DNA from: Rhizobium sp. R711
GTDB lineage: Bacteria > Pseudomonadota > Alphaproteobacteria > Rhizobiales > Rhizobiaceae
Assembly: GCF_002211365.1 (NCBI RefSeq)
Contig: NZ_LOKZ01000034.1
Span: 62,001-126,000, forward strand
DNA: 64,000 nucleotides
Direction: 5' to 3'
Translations under genes and position numbers: made by a program
In this document: positions 16,541 through 25,497 of the stretch, piece after piece
Layout: every line of letters starts with the position of its first letter
Numbering within the stretch: the stretch's first letter is position 1
The notes under the pieces: model-generated
The model's database searches: none
Told to the model about the DNA's origin: nothing
Seen by the model: the letters and a program-made list of their open reading frames with translations, nothing else

Positions 16541-19201
16541 TCAACCAGCCAGCGCCGCAGCAACCACCTCGATCGCCTCATCCGCCTTCGATCCATCCGG
16601 ACCGCCGGCCTGCGCCATATCAGGACGGCCGCCCCCACCCTTGCCACCGAGCGCAGCAGACGCGATGCGCACCAGATCGACGGCGCTGAAGCGTCCGACG
16701 AGATCTTCGGTGACAGCAACGACAGCACTCGCCTTGCCGTCCTCGGCAACGCCGATCAGCGCGACAACGCCGGAACCGAGGCTTGCCTTACCGTCATCGG
16801 CCAGGCCCTTGAGATCCTTGGGATCCACACCAGAGATTGCCTTGCCAAGGAACTTGACGCCGGCAACATCGCGAACCGAATCCGCGGAGCCGCCCTGCCC
16901 GCCGCCCATTGCAAGTTTGCGCTTGGCATCGGCCAACTCGCGCTCAAGCTTGCGGCGTTCATCCATCAGCGCCTCAACACGAGCGAAAACATCTGCCGGC
17001 TGCACCTTCAACGACGTCGCGAGCGATTTGACGCGCTCGTCCTGTTCCGCCAGGTATTCACGCGCGGATTCGCCGGTGACCGCCTCGATACGGCGCACGC
17101 CGGCACCAACCGCGCTTTCGCCGAGAATACGGATCAGCCCGATCTGACCGGTCGCGCCGACATGCGTGCCGCCGCAAAGTTCGATCGAATAGGGCTTTCC
17201 GGCCTTCGCGCCGCGCACGCCCTGGCCCATGGCCACAACGCGAACCTCGTCGCCGTATTTTTCGCCGAACAGAGCCATCGCGCCTTCGGCAATCGCGTCA
17301 TCGACGCTCATCAGGCGGGTCGTGACCGGCGAATTCTGCAACACGATCTCGTTCGCCATGTCCTCGACGACCTTCAGTTCGTCAGCAGTCATCGGCTTTG
17401 GATGCGAAACGTCGAAGCGCAGTCGCTCCGGGGCGACGAGCGAGCCCTTCTGTGCCACATGCGTGCCCAACACTTCGCGCAGCGCCTCGTGCAGCAGGTG
17501 CGTGGCGGAATGGTTTGCGCGCAAGCGCGAGCGGCGCGCATGGTCGACCGTCAACGCGACCGCATCACCCGCGTTCACATTACCTTCGACGACAGTGCCG
17601 ATATGGATAAAGAGGCCCTCGCCCTTCTTCTGTGTGTCCGTGATCTCGATCTTGGCGGTATCGGAGGTAATGACACCCGTATCTCCCATCTGGCCGCCGG
17701 ACTCACCGTAGAACGGCGTCTGGTTGACGACGATCTGAACCTTGTCGCCGGCCGACGCGGAATCAACCGACGTGCCGTCCTTCACAATGGCCTGAACAAC
17801 GCCTTCTGCGGTCTCGGTGTCGTAGCCGAGGAACTCCGTCGCGCCGTGCTTCTCCTTGAGTTCGAACCAAATCGTCTCGGTAGCCTTGTCGCCGGAACCG
17901 GCCCAGTGCGAGCGCGCCTCGGCCTTCTGCCGCTGCATGGCGTCGGTGAAGCCGGATATGTCTACGCCGATTTCGCGGGCGCGAAGCGCATCCTGCGTCA
18001 GGTCGAGCGGGAAGCCATAGGTATCATAGAGTTTGAAGGCGGTTTCGCCATCGAGCATGTCACCCTTGCCGAGCGCCGTCGTGGCATCGGAGAGAAGCGA
18101 AAGACCGCGCTCCAACGTCTTACGGAATCGGGTCTCTTCAAGCTTCAGCGTCTCGGAGATCAGCGATTCCGCGCGGACCAGCTCCGGATATGCCCGTCCC
18201 ATTTCCTGGACAAGCGTCGGCAACAGCTTCCAGATCAGCGGCTCCTTGGCACCGAGCAACTCTGCATGCCGCATCGCGCGGCGCATGATCCGGCGAAGCA
18301 CGTAACCGCGGCCTTCATTCGAGGGCAACACCCCATCGGCAATCAGGAACGCCGATGAGCGCAGGTGGTCGGCAATAACGCGGTGGCTGGCGCGACGCTC
18401 GCCCTCTGCCTTCACACCCGTCACTTCCTCCGAAGCCTCGATCAGGGCGCGGAAGAGGTCGATGTCATAGTTGTCGTGCTTGCCCTGCAGAACAGCAGCG
18501 ACGCGCTCCAGTCCCATGCCGGTGTCGATCGACGGACGCGGGAGGTCGATTCGCTCTTCCTTGGTGACCTGCTCGTACTGCATGAAGACGAGGTTCCAGA
18601 TCTCGATGAAGCGGTCGCCATCTTCTTCAGGTGAGCCGGGAGGGCCGCCCCAGATGTGATCGCCGTGGTCATAGAAGATTTCCGAACACGGGCCGCAGGG
18701 GCCGGTATCGCCCATCGCCCAGAAATTGTCGCTGGTCGGAATGCGGATAATCTTCTCGTCCGGCAAACCTGCGATCTTCTTCCAGAGATTAAAGGCCTCG
18801 TCATCCGTGTGATAGACGGTGACCAGCAGCCGCTTGGCGTCGAGCGCGAATTCCTTGGTGATCAGGTTCCAGGCAAGCTCGATTGCCCGCTCCTTGAAGT
18901 AGTCGCCGAAGGAGAAGTTGCCGAGCATCTCGAAGAAGGTGTGATGGCGCGCAGTGTAGCCGACGTTATCAAGGTCGTTATGCTTGCCGCCGGCGCGGAC
19001 GCACTTCTGCGCCGTCGAGGCCGTCTTGTATGGACGCTGCTCCAGGCCGGTGAAAACATTCTTGAACTGGACCATGCCGGCATTGGTGAACATCAGGGTC
19101 GGATCGTTGCGCGGCACCAGCGGGCTCGACGAAACGATTTCGTGGCCGTTCTTCTTGAAATAGTCGAGGAAGGTCGACCGGATATCATTCACACCGCTCA
19201 T
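16541..19201 (-). CDS. alaS: Alanyl-tRNA synthetase
   Basis: Class II synthetase charging tRNA-Ala, 886 residues, cytoplasmic. The N-terminal catalytic core shows FTNAGMVQFK, then RHHTFFEMLGNFSFGDYF (motif 2 region). The editing domain has the zinc ligands HSATH (around residue 565) and CGGTH (around 670), and the C-terminal glycine-rich and helical C-Ala region is present (GGGGRPDMAQAGG). Full length. It follows recA on the same strand, but a strong terminator lies between, so it should have its own promoter. Confidence 0.98.
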   Translation of the reverse strand: MSGVNDIRSTFLDYFKKNGHEIVSSSPLVPRNDPTLMFTNAGMVQFKNVFTGLEQRPYKTASTAQKCVRAGGKHNDLDNVGYTARHHTFFEMLGNFSFGDYFKERAIELAWNLITKEFALDAKRLLVTVYHTDDEAFNLWKKIAGLPDEKIIRIPTSDNFWAMGDTGPCGPCSEIFYDHGDHIWGGPPGSPEEDGDRFIEIWNLVFMQYEQVTKEERIDLPRPSIDTGMGLERVAAVLQGKHDNYDIDLFRALIEASEEVTGVKAEGERRASHRVIADHLRSSAFLIADGVLPSNEGRGYVLRRIMRRAMRHAELLGAKEPLIWKLLPTLVQEMGRAYPELVRAESLISETLKLEETRFRKTLERGLSLLSDATTALGKGDMLDGETAFKLYDTYGFPLDLTQDALRAREIGVDISGFTDAMQRQKAEARSHWAGSGDKATETIWFELKEKHGATEFLGYDTETAEGVVQAIVKDGTSVDSASAGDKVQIVVNQTPFYGESGGQMGDTGVITSDTAKIEITDTQKKGEGLFIHIGTVVEGNVNAGDAVALTVDHARRSRLRANHSATHLLHEALREVLGTHVAQKGSLVAPERLRFDVSHPKPMTADELKVVEDMANEIVLQNSPVTTRLMSVDDAIAEGAMALFGEKYGDEVRVVAMGQGVRGAKAGKPYSIELCGGTHVGATGQIGLIRILGESAVGAGVRRIEAVTGESAREYLAEQDERVKSLATSLKVQPADVFARVEALMDERRKLERELADAKRKLAMGGGQGGSADSVRDVAGVKFLGKAISGVDPKDLKGLADDGKASLGSGVVALIGVAEDGKASAVVAVTEDLVGRFSAVDLVRIASAALGGKGGGGRPDMAQAGGPDGSKADEAIEVVAAALAG

Positions 19202-19291
19202 GCTATGCCCTTCAATGCTGCCGGAAGGCAGGTCAAAACTTAAATCCAGTGGCTTTTATCGTTCGCCTTAACCACTGTCCAGCAGACAAAC

Positions 19292-19331
19292 AAAACCGGC
19301 CGCATTCTGATCAAAGAATACGGCCGGTTTT
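19292..19331 (-). terminator. recA terminator
   Basis: AAAACCGGCCG pairs perfectly with CGGCCGGTTTT, and the stem continues through ATTCT/AGAAT. On the minus strand it ends in GGTTTTGTTTGT. It lies just past the recA stop. Confidence 0.92.
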
Positions 19332-19353
19332 GAACTGTTGGAAACCGATACGA

Positions 19354-20442
19354 TTAGCCGTCGACGGCCTCGTCCCCGTCATTCGCATCAGGGCCGCCGT
19401 TCTGCAGGAAGCGGTCCGCAATCAGACCGGCATTCTGACGAAGCGCCGTCTCAATCTCACGCAGGAGATCCGGATTGTCGCGCAGGAAGAGCTTCGCATT
19501 CTCGCGGCCCTGGCCGAGGCGCTGGCTGTTATAAGAGAACCAGGCGCCCGACTTCTCGACAATACCAGCCTTGACGCCTAGGTCGACCAGTTCGCCGGTC
19601 TTCGAAACGCCCTCACCATACATGATGTCGAATTCGACCTGCTTGAAGGGAGGCGCCATCTTGTTCTTGACGACCTTGACGCGGGTCTGGTTGCCAATCA
19701 CCTCTTCGCGCTCCTTGACCGCACCGATGCGTCGAATGTCAAGGCGAACGGACGCATAGAACTTCAGCGCGTTACCGCCGGTCGTCGTTTCCGGCGAACC
19801 GAACATGACACCGATCTTCATGCGGATCTGGTTGATGAAGATGACCATGGTGTTCGACTTCGAGATGGAAGCCGTCAGCTTGCGCAGTGCCTGGCTCATC
19901 AGACGAGCCTGAAGACCCGGCAGATTATCGCCCATCTCGCCTTCGATTTCGGCACGCGGCGTCAACGCGGCGACGGAGTCGACAACGAGAACGTCGACCG
20001 CACCGGAACGGACCAGCGTGTCGGTGATCTCAAGCGCCTGCTCGCCCGTATCCGGCTGTGAAATCAGCAGATTCTGCAGATCGACACCAAGTTTGCGGGC
20101 ATAGACCGGATCGAGCGCATGTTCCGCGTCAACGAAAGCGCAGATGCCGCCCTTCTTCTGCGATTCGGCAATGGTCTGTAGCGCGAGCGTCGTCTTACCC
20201 GAGCTTTCAGGTCCGTAAATCTCTATGATACGTCCTTTCGGAAGACCGCCGATTCCGAGCGCTATATCCAGCCCGAGGGAACCCGTCGACACCGTTTCGA
20301 TCTCGACAACGTTCTCGTTCGAGCCGAGCTTCATGATTGAGCCCTTGCCGAACGACCGCTCGATCTGTGAGAGTGCCGCTTCAAGTGCCTTGCTTTTGTC
20401 CACCGATTTGTCCTCTACAAGCCGCAATGTATTCTGTGACAT
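19354..20442 (-). CDS. recA: Recombinase A
   Basis: ATP-dependent strand-exchange protein and LexA co-protease, 362 residues. Walker A is GPESSGKT at 77-84; later come LLISQPDTGEQALEI and the L1/L2 DNA-binding loops with MFGSPETTTGGNALKFYAS. The start at 20442 has AAAGGTGG five bases upstream; the open frame beyond it runs through the promoter and operator region. The acidic C-terminal tail (GDEAVDG) is present. Regulation is by SOS: a LexA-type operator sits inside the promoter. Confidence 0.98.
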   Translation of the reverse strand: MSQNTLRLVEDKSVDKSKALEAALSQIERSFGKGSIMKLGSNENVVEIETVSTGSLGLDIALGIGGLPKGRIIEIYGPESSGKTTLALQTIAESQKKGGICAFVDAEHALDPVYARKLGVDLQNLLISQPDTGEQALEITDTLVRSGAVDVLVVDSVAALTPRAEIEGEMGDNLPGLQARLMSQALRKLTASISKSNTMVIFINQIRMKIGVMFGSPETTTGGNALKFYASVRLDIRRIGAVKEREEVIGNQTRVKVVKNKMAPPFKQVEFDIMYGEGVSKTGELVDLGVKAGIVEKSGAWFSYNSQRLGQGRENAKLFLRDNPDLLREIETALRQNAGLIADRFLQNGGPDANDGDEAVDG

Positions 20443-20501
20443 TCGATCCACCTTTAGGTTATTGAAGCCGCTCAAGCAATGTCGCCGCTGATGCCGATTT
20501 T

Positions 20502-20525
20502 GTACCGCATTTGTTCTCATTGCGC
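20502..20525 (-). promoter_or_regulatory. recA promoter with LexA (SOS) operator
   Basis: On the minus strand GAAC-AAATGCG-GTAC (20516 to 20502) matches the alphaproteobacterial SOS box GAAC-N7-GAAC with one mismatch. It lies between a -35-like TTGCGC and a -10-like TACAAA 17 bases apart. TTG-N11-CAA, the earlier description of the Rhizobium recA operator, also fits here. Confidence 0.75.
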
Positions 20526-20569
20526 AAGCGGCGCTCAAATAATTGAAACAAAAAGGTAAAACTGCCCGT

Positions 20570-20584
20570 GTTCTACATTTGTTT
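20570..20584 (-). promoter_or_regulatory. Second SOS-box-like site between recA and psuK
   Basis: On the minus strand AAAC-AAATGTA-GAAC, again one mismatch from GAAC-N7-GAAC, 68 bp upstream of the first site and 99 bp before the psuK start. It could be an auxiliary recA operator or act on psuK. Confidence 0.45.
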
Positions 20585-20682
20585 TAGTAATGGAAAGCAA
20601 CAGCTTAGAGATAGGGATCTGCTCGCCAGTCGACCAGTGGCGGCAGGACGATTCGTATCTTTCGGCCACGCGGGATGATGAA

Positions 20683-21627
20683 ATGAAGCGGAAGATTCTT
20701 GTCCTTGGCGGAGCCCATATCGACAGGCGCGGACGCATTTCAGGAGACACCGTGGCTGGCGCCAGCAATCCAGGTACATGGTTCGAGGAGCCGGGCGGCG
20801 GCGGCTTCAATGCCGCTCGCAATCTTGCCCGGTTGGGCTTCGACGTGACGATGATTTCGCCCCGCGGCGGTGATCCGATCGGCGAGATGGTCAGCGAGGC
20901 TGCCGACTTCGCCGGCGTTGATGATCGCCCCTTTGTTTTCCTCGATCGCAAGACGCCGAGCTATACCGCAATCATCGAGAACGACGGAAACCTGGTGATT
21001 GCGCTTGCCGACATGGATCTCTACCGCATGTTCGTGCCGAGGCGCCTCTCGATCCGTGCCGTCCGCGATGCCTTTGCCGCGACCGATTTCATCCTCATCG
21101 ACGCCAACCTGCCAGCAGAGACGCTGGCATCGATCGTCGAGCGTGCGAAGGTGCTTGGCAAGCCGGTGGGCGCAATCGCAATCTCGCCGGCGAAGGCCGT
21201 CAAGCTCAAGCCGTGCATCGAAGGGATCGACTACCTTTTCCTCAACGAGGCTGAGGCTGCCGCATTGACCGGCGAGCGCCCCAACGATCCAGCACACTGG
21301 CCGTCACTGCTGGGTGACATCGGTTTGCGCGGCGGCGTCGTCACGCGCGGACAACGCGAGCTGATCGCCTTTGCGGATCGCCACGCGATAGCCCTGCAGC
21401 CCGCAAATCTGGAAGGCGTCGCGGATGTCACCGGCGCGGGAGACTCGCTTGCAGCCGGCGTAATCTCAGGATTGATGCGCGGGATTTCCTTGGTCGATGC
21501 CGTTCGCGAAGGCGCCGCAGCAGCAGCGCTGACCGTACAATCGCCGCATGCGGTCAATGAAAACCTTTCCCCGGATCTGATCAGGGAGACACTTTCCCTT
21601 GTTCCACCGGCGAGAATTTTGCATTGA
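20683..21627 (+). CDS. psuK: Pseudouridine kinase (PfkB family)
   Basis: A ribokinase-type sugar kinase of 314 residues: the N-terminal KRKILVLGGAHIDRRG, the GGGGFNAARNLARLG substrate loop and the C-terminal DVTGAGDSLAAG anion hole with the catalytic Asp. PfkB kinases act on many nucleosides and sugars; the neighbour psuG 28 bp downstream points to pseudouridine, which PsuK phosphorylates and PsuG then splits. The frame is open to 20590, but the ATG at 20683 gives the family N-terminus; its ribosome-binding site is weak. Confidence 0.88.
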   Translation: MKRKILVLGGAHIDRRGRISGDTVAGASNPGTWFEEPGGGGFNAARNLARLGFDVTMISPRGGDPIGEMVSEAADFAGVDDRPFVFLDRKTPSYTAIIENDGNLVIALADMDLYRMFVPRRLSIRAVRDAFAATDFILIDANLPAETLASIVERAKVLGKPVGAIAISPAKAVKLKPCIEGIDYLFLNEAEAAALTGERPNDPAHWPSLLGDIGLRGGVVTRGQRELIAFADRHAIALQPANLEGVADVTGAGDSLAAGVISGLMRGISLVDAVREGAAAAALTVQSPHAVNENLSPDLIRETLSLVPPARILH

Positions 21628-21655
21628 AGGCCGTACCGATGAAATGGAAGAGACA

Positions 21656-22582
21656 ATGACGAAACCGTTCTCCCCCCTCCTGCCGATCGCCTATTCCAAA
21701 GAAGTCGCAAGCGCCAAGCAGCGCGGCGCGCCGATCGTGGCACTTGAATCGACCATCATCACGCATGGCATGCCCTACCCCGGCAACATCGAGATGGCCC
21801 GCAGCGTCGAGGCGCTCATTCGTGAGCAGGGTGCCGTGCCAGCCACTATCGCGGTCATTCACGGAACGCTGCATATCGGCCTCGAATCCGATCAGCTGGA
21901 GCAACTGGCGCAGGCCAAGGACGTCCTCAAGGTTTCTCGCGCCGATCTCGCCTTCGCGATCGCCGAGCGCCGTCACGGTGCAACGACCGTAGCAGCGACG
22001 ATGATCGCCGCCGAGCGTGCCGGCATCAAGGTCTTCGCCACCGGAGGCATCGGCGGTGTTCACCGCGGCGCTGAGGAAAGCTTCGATATTTCCGCTGACC
22101 TCGAGGAACTCGGCCGCACCGGCGTCATCGTCGTCTGCGCCGGCGCCAAGGCTATCCTCGACATTCCGAAAACCCTGGAGGTGCTGGAAACCGCGGGCGT
22201 TCCTGTCGTCACCTATGAAAGCGAGGAATTCCCCGCCTTCTGGTCCCGTGCCTCGGGATTGCGCAGTCCACTGACGCTGAACAGCCCGGCCGCCATCGCC
22301 AACTTCCAGACGGTGCGCGAGCAGCTCGGCATTGACGGCGGCATGCTGATAGCCAACCCCGTGCCGGAGGCGGACGAGATCCCCCGGGAGGAAATGGAGA
22401 TCTACATCGAGCGCGCGCTCGATAGCGCAGAGCGCGATGAAATCAGCGGCAAGGAAGTGACGCCTTACCTGCTCAGCACGATCTTTGACCTGACCGACGG
22501 CCAGAGCTTGAAGACCAACATTGCGCTCGTAGAAAACAACGCGCGACTGGCGGCAGAAATTGCCGTCGCGCTGGCTGGCTGA
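21656..22582 (+). CDS. psuG: Pseudouridine-5'-phosphate glycosidase
   Basis: A 308-residue enzyme that reversibly cleaves the C-C glycosidic bond of pseudouridine 5'-phosphate to uracil and ribose 5-phosphate. Family landmarks are ALESTIITHGMPYP near residues 30-43, FATGGIGGVHRG in the middle and VCAGAKAILDI after it. GGAAGAGA precedes the chosen ATG; an ATG four codons upstream is also possible. It forms a two-gene operon with psuK and shares its 3' hairpin with cckA. Confidence 0.95.
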   Translation: MTKPFSPLLPIAYSKEVASAKQRGAPIVALESTIITHGMPYPGNIEMARSVEALIREQGAVPATIAVIHGTLHIGLESDQLEQLAQAKDVLKVSRADLAFAIAERRHGATTVAATMIAAERAGIKVFATGGIGGVHRGAEESFDISADLEELGRTGVIVVCAGAKAILDIPKTLEVLETAGVPVVTYESEEFPAFWSRASGLRSPLTLNSPAAIANFQTVREQLGIDGGMLIANPVPEADEIPREEMEIYIERALDSAERDEISGKEVTPYLLSTIFDLTDGQSLKTNIALVENNARLAAEIAVALAG

Positions 22583-22591
22583 TCGTTTAGA

Positions 22592-22613
22592 AAGGGGCGC
22601 TGCGGCGCCCCTT
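22592..22613. terminator. Hairpin shared by psuG and cckA 3' ends
   Basis: AAGGGGCGC pairs with GCGCCCCTT around a four-base loop. The right arm includes two bases of the cckA stop codon (22612-22614). There is little T tract on either side, so termination may be weak. Confidence 0.6.
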
Positions 22614-25212
22614 AACTGTCCAGCGTCTCTTTGACGACAACGGCAAGCTGCTTCAGGGAGAACGGTTTCGGCAGGAAGCCAAACTTGGAATCCGGCGGCA
22701 GGTTGCGGGCAAACGCGTCTTCGGCATATCCCGAAACGAAGATGAACTTCAGGTTCGGATAGTTCTTGCGCAACTCGCGCAGCAGCGACGGACCATCCAT
22801 CTCCGGCATCACGACATCTGAAACGACAATGTCGACCTTGCCTTCGAGCTCCTCCATGATATCGAGCGCCTCGACGCCAGACCCGGCCTCGTAAACCGTA
22901 TAGCCGCGTGTCTCGAGCATGCGCTTGCCCCCACGACGCACTGCTTCCTCATCCTCCACCAGGAGAATAACCGCTGAACCCGTTAGGTCCTCGGGTTGCT
23001 CGACCGGTGCCGGCGCCTGTTCCGCAAGCGCGCCGATAACAGGCGTGACGGCATCACCTTCGGCGGCAACCGCTGGCTCGACAATGTGGCGCGGCAGGAA
23101 GACGCGGAATGTCGTGCCTTTGCCAACTTCCGACTCCGGCTGAATGTAGCCACCTGATTGCTTGACGATGCCGTAGACCATCGCGAGACCAAGGCCCGTT
23201 CCCTTGCCCACCTCTTTTGTCGTGAAGAAGGGCTCGAAGATCTTGTCCATGATCTCGGGCGCAATGCCGGTCCCGTTGTCCGAAACCTCGACGAGAACCA
23301 TGTCTTCATGCGGCATGTAGGAATAGTTGAATGCCGCGACCTCTTCCGCCATCACATTCTTCGTACGAAGCGTGAGCTTGCCGCCCTGCGGCATGGCATC
23401 TCGGGCGTTGACGCAAAGGTTGATCAGCACCTGTTCGAACTGTGACAGGTCGGTCTTCACAGGCCAGAGATCGCGGCCGTACTCGACATCAAGCTTCACA
23501 TTGGTACCGGAAAGCAGGCGGTCGACCAGCATCCTGAGGTCGCCGACCACGTCAGTCAGATTGAGCACCGTCGGTCGCATTGTCTGCTTGCGCGAGAAGG
23601 CCAGCAGTTGCCGAACAAGCACGGCGGCACGATTGGCGTTGCGCTTGATTTCCATCAGGTCGGCAAAGCCCGGGTCGGCGGGTCGCGCCTGTAGCAGCAG
23701 ATGATCGGAGGAGAGCAGGATGGCCGTCAGAACGTTGTTGAAGTCGTGCGCAATGCCACCGGCCAGCGTGCCGACCGCGTTCATCTTCTGCGTCTGCGCC
23801 ATCTGCGCCTCAAGCGCCTTCTGCTCGGTCACCTCGACGGCATAGACGATCGCGGCCTCTTCCGGCGCCTCGTCGCTCTGATCGATCACCGCGTTGACGT
23901 AGAAGCGGAAATGGCGGGCTTCATCCGTTGGCGTACGAGAGTCGATCGGCGGGATATCGCCCTGCCGATCCTTCGCCGCCGCAAGCGCCTGCTGCAGTTT
24001 CGACTTATCGCTGTCCTGGACAATGATTTCGAGTAAGGCGCCGTTCTCGACGTCATTCCGGGAGACAATCCCGGAAAACAGTTTCAGGAACGGGGCATTG
24101 GTTCGCAGGATACGGCCTTCGCCATCGACCGAGGCAATTGCCATCGGCGTGTTGTTGAAGAAACGAGTAAACCGCATCGCGGCCGCCGTCCCCGACTGAT
24201 CGTTCTCGCCGCTTTTCTGCCGCGTCAGAACAATCGACCGGCTTTCTCCCGGAGCACCATCGCGCATCGACGTCACGCTGTGGACGATCTGGGCCGGCAG
24301 ACTCTGGCCGTTCATCTTCTTCAGGTCGAGATCGAGCGTTACCGTCTTTTTCAGGCCCGGATCAGCCTGCACCGATTGGATGAGCGCAAGTCCCTCGCCT
24401 GCGACGAAATCGCCGATCGTTACGGAGCCTGGAACGAATTTGGTGAGATCGATGCCAAGCCATTCCGCCAGCGTTGCATTGAGGTAGAATATCTCCCCTT
24501 TGCGACCGGCCGAAAAGAACCCGGCTGGCGCGTGGTCAAGATAGTCGATCGCATTTTGCAGTTCCTTGAAGAACCGCTCCTGATCGTCACGCTCGGATGT
24601 GATGTCGCTGATCTGCCAGATGTGGAGTGGCTTGCGCCCGATCTCCTCGCTCTGCAGAGTCCGCGCTTTGAGGCGGTACCAATGCGCTCCTGCACCGTTC
24701 GTCGAGGGGCCCAGCGACCGCAACAGGCGGAACTCCTCACTGCCCTCCCGCCCTTCGCGAAGCCCGTTGGAAAGACGATAAAGCGCCTCGTTCGATTCCC
24801 GATGACGCGACAGCAGCGCTTCGAGCGTCTGAACTTCTGTCGATTTGCGGGCGCCTGTCAACTCGCCATAGGCCGCGTTCGCATAGACGATGCGCCCTTT
24901 GTCATCGGTAATTAGCGACCCATCGGGGTGGCTGTTCAGAAATGCCCGCGCGAGGCTATCGGACTGCCGCTGCGGCATGACCTCGATAAAGCCGATCACC
25001 GACGACACGAGGAAGAAAATCCCGACCATGGCAAGCACGCCAAGAACGCCAAGCACCATTTCGTTGTCGAGAGAACTTTTGAAAACAACGAATGCAGCGG
25101 CTGCACCGATCAGCACAAGCGCAAGCAGGATGATCCGCAAGGCCGTTCCCGTGCGGCCCCCGCGGTCCAAGAGCGGTTCGCTATAATCGTCGGCCTGACG
25201 CGGTCTCGTCAT
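22612..25212 (-). CDS. cckA: Hybrid sensor histidine kinase CckA
   Basis: Membrane hybrid kinase of 866 residues that starts the CckA-ChpT-CtrA/CpdR phosphorelay controlling the alphaproteobacterial cell cycle. Two membrane spans (about 25-44 and 53-76), PAS domains (about 88-210, 220-330, 345-460), then the HisKA site GGIAHDFNN with His489, N box NLCVNARDAM (598-607), G1 DNGTGI (645-650) and G2 GTGLGL (671-676). The receiver domain starts at about 747 (ILLVEDEEA) with phospho-acceptor Asp799 in VVSDVVMPEMDG. All catalytic residues are intact. It converges on psuG and is divergent from the FliO-like gene. Confidence 0.96.
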   Translation of the reverse strand: MTRPRQADDYSEPLLDRGGRTGTALRIILLALVLIGAAAAFVVFKSSLDNEMVLGVLGVLAMVGIFFLVSSVIGFIEVMPQRQSDSLARAFLNSHPDGSLITDDKGRIVYANAAYGELTGARKSTEVQTLEALLSRHRESNEALYRLSNGLREGREGSEEFRLLRSLGPSTNGAGAHWYRLKARTLQSEEIGRKPLHIWQISDITSERDDQERFFKELQNAIDYLDHAPAGFFSAGRKGEIFYLNATLAEWLGIDLTKFVPGSVTIGDFVAGEGLALIQSVQADPGLKKTVTLDLDLKKMNGQSLPAQIVHSVTSMRDGAPGESRSIVLTRQKSGENDQSGTAAAMRFTRFFNNTPMAIASVDGEGRILRTNAPFLKLFSGIVSRNDVENGALLEIIVQDSDKSKLQQALAAAKDRQGDIPPIDSRTPTDEARHFRFYVNAVIDQSDEAPEEAAIVYAVEVTEQKALEAQMAQTQKMNAVGTLAGGIAHDFNNVLTAILLSSDHLLLQARPADPGFADLMEIKRNANRAAVLVRQLLAFSRKQTMRPTVLNLTDVVGDLRMLVDRLLSGTNVKLDVEYGRDLWPVKTDLSQFEQVLINLCVNARDAMPQGGKLTLRTKNVMAEEVAAFNYSYMPHEDMVLVEVSDNGTGIAPEIMDKIFEPFFTTKEVGKGTGLGLAMVYGIVKQSGGYIQPESEVGKGTTFRVFLPRHIVEPAVAAEGDAVTPVIGALAEQAPAPVEQPEDLTGSAVILLVEDEEAVRRGGKRMLETRGYTVYEAGSGVEALDIMEELEGKVDIVVSDVVMPEMDGPSLLRELRKNYPNLKFIFVSGYAEDAFARNLPPDSKFGFLPKPFSLKQLAVVVKETLDS

Positions 25213-25497
25213 CTATTCCCTCGCATGGCCTGCCGGGCTTCACTCGTAATGGGGAGAAAGCAGGAATCAGGCGTCATTTCCTTCTTATCAATTTGCGGTC
25301 CCCGCAAAAACACTGGTCTCTGTGAAGACTGATTGAATTCACAACGAACAGCGCCAATTTCGCCATTAAAATGCGTTGTTAAGAAAGCATGTTCGAATTC
25401 CACTTCGGGTTGGCGTGACTGGACAAGGCCATCGGGACTTGTCTACGAAGTGGTAAAGTCGCCATGTGGTTCAAAACCGCGAAGGGAGTAAGCCAAG

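Noticed and set aside
15668..18358. An 896-codon open frame on the plus strand
   Set aside because: It lies opposite alaS and has Arg/Cys/His-rich, low-complexity content; it is the usual antisense shadow of a GC-rich gene.
25213..25497. CtrA site before cckA/FliO-like genes
   Set aside because: The two TTAA words there are nine bases apart instead of seven.
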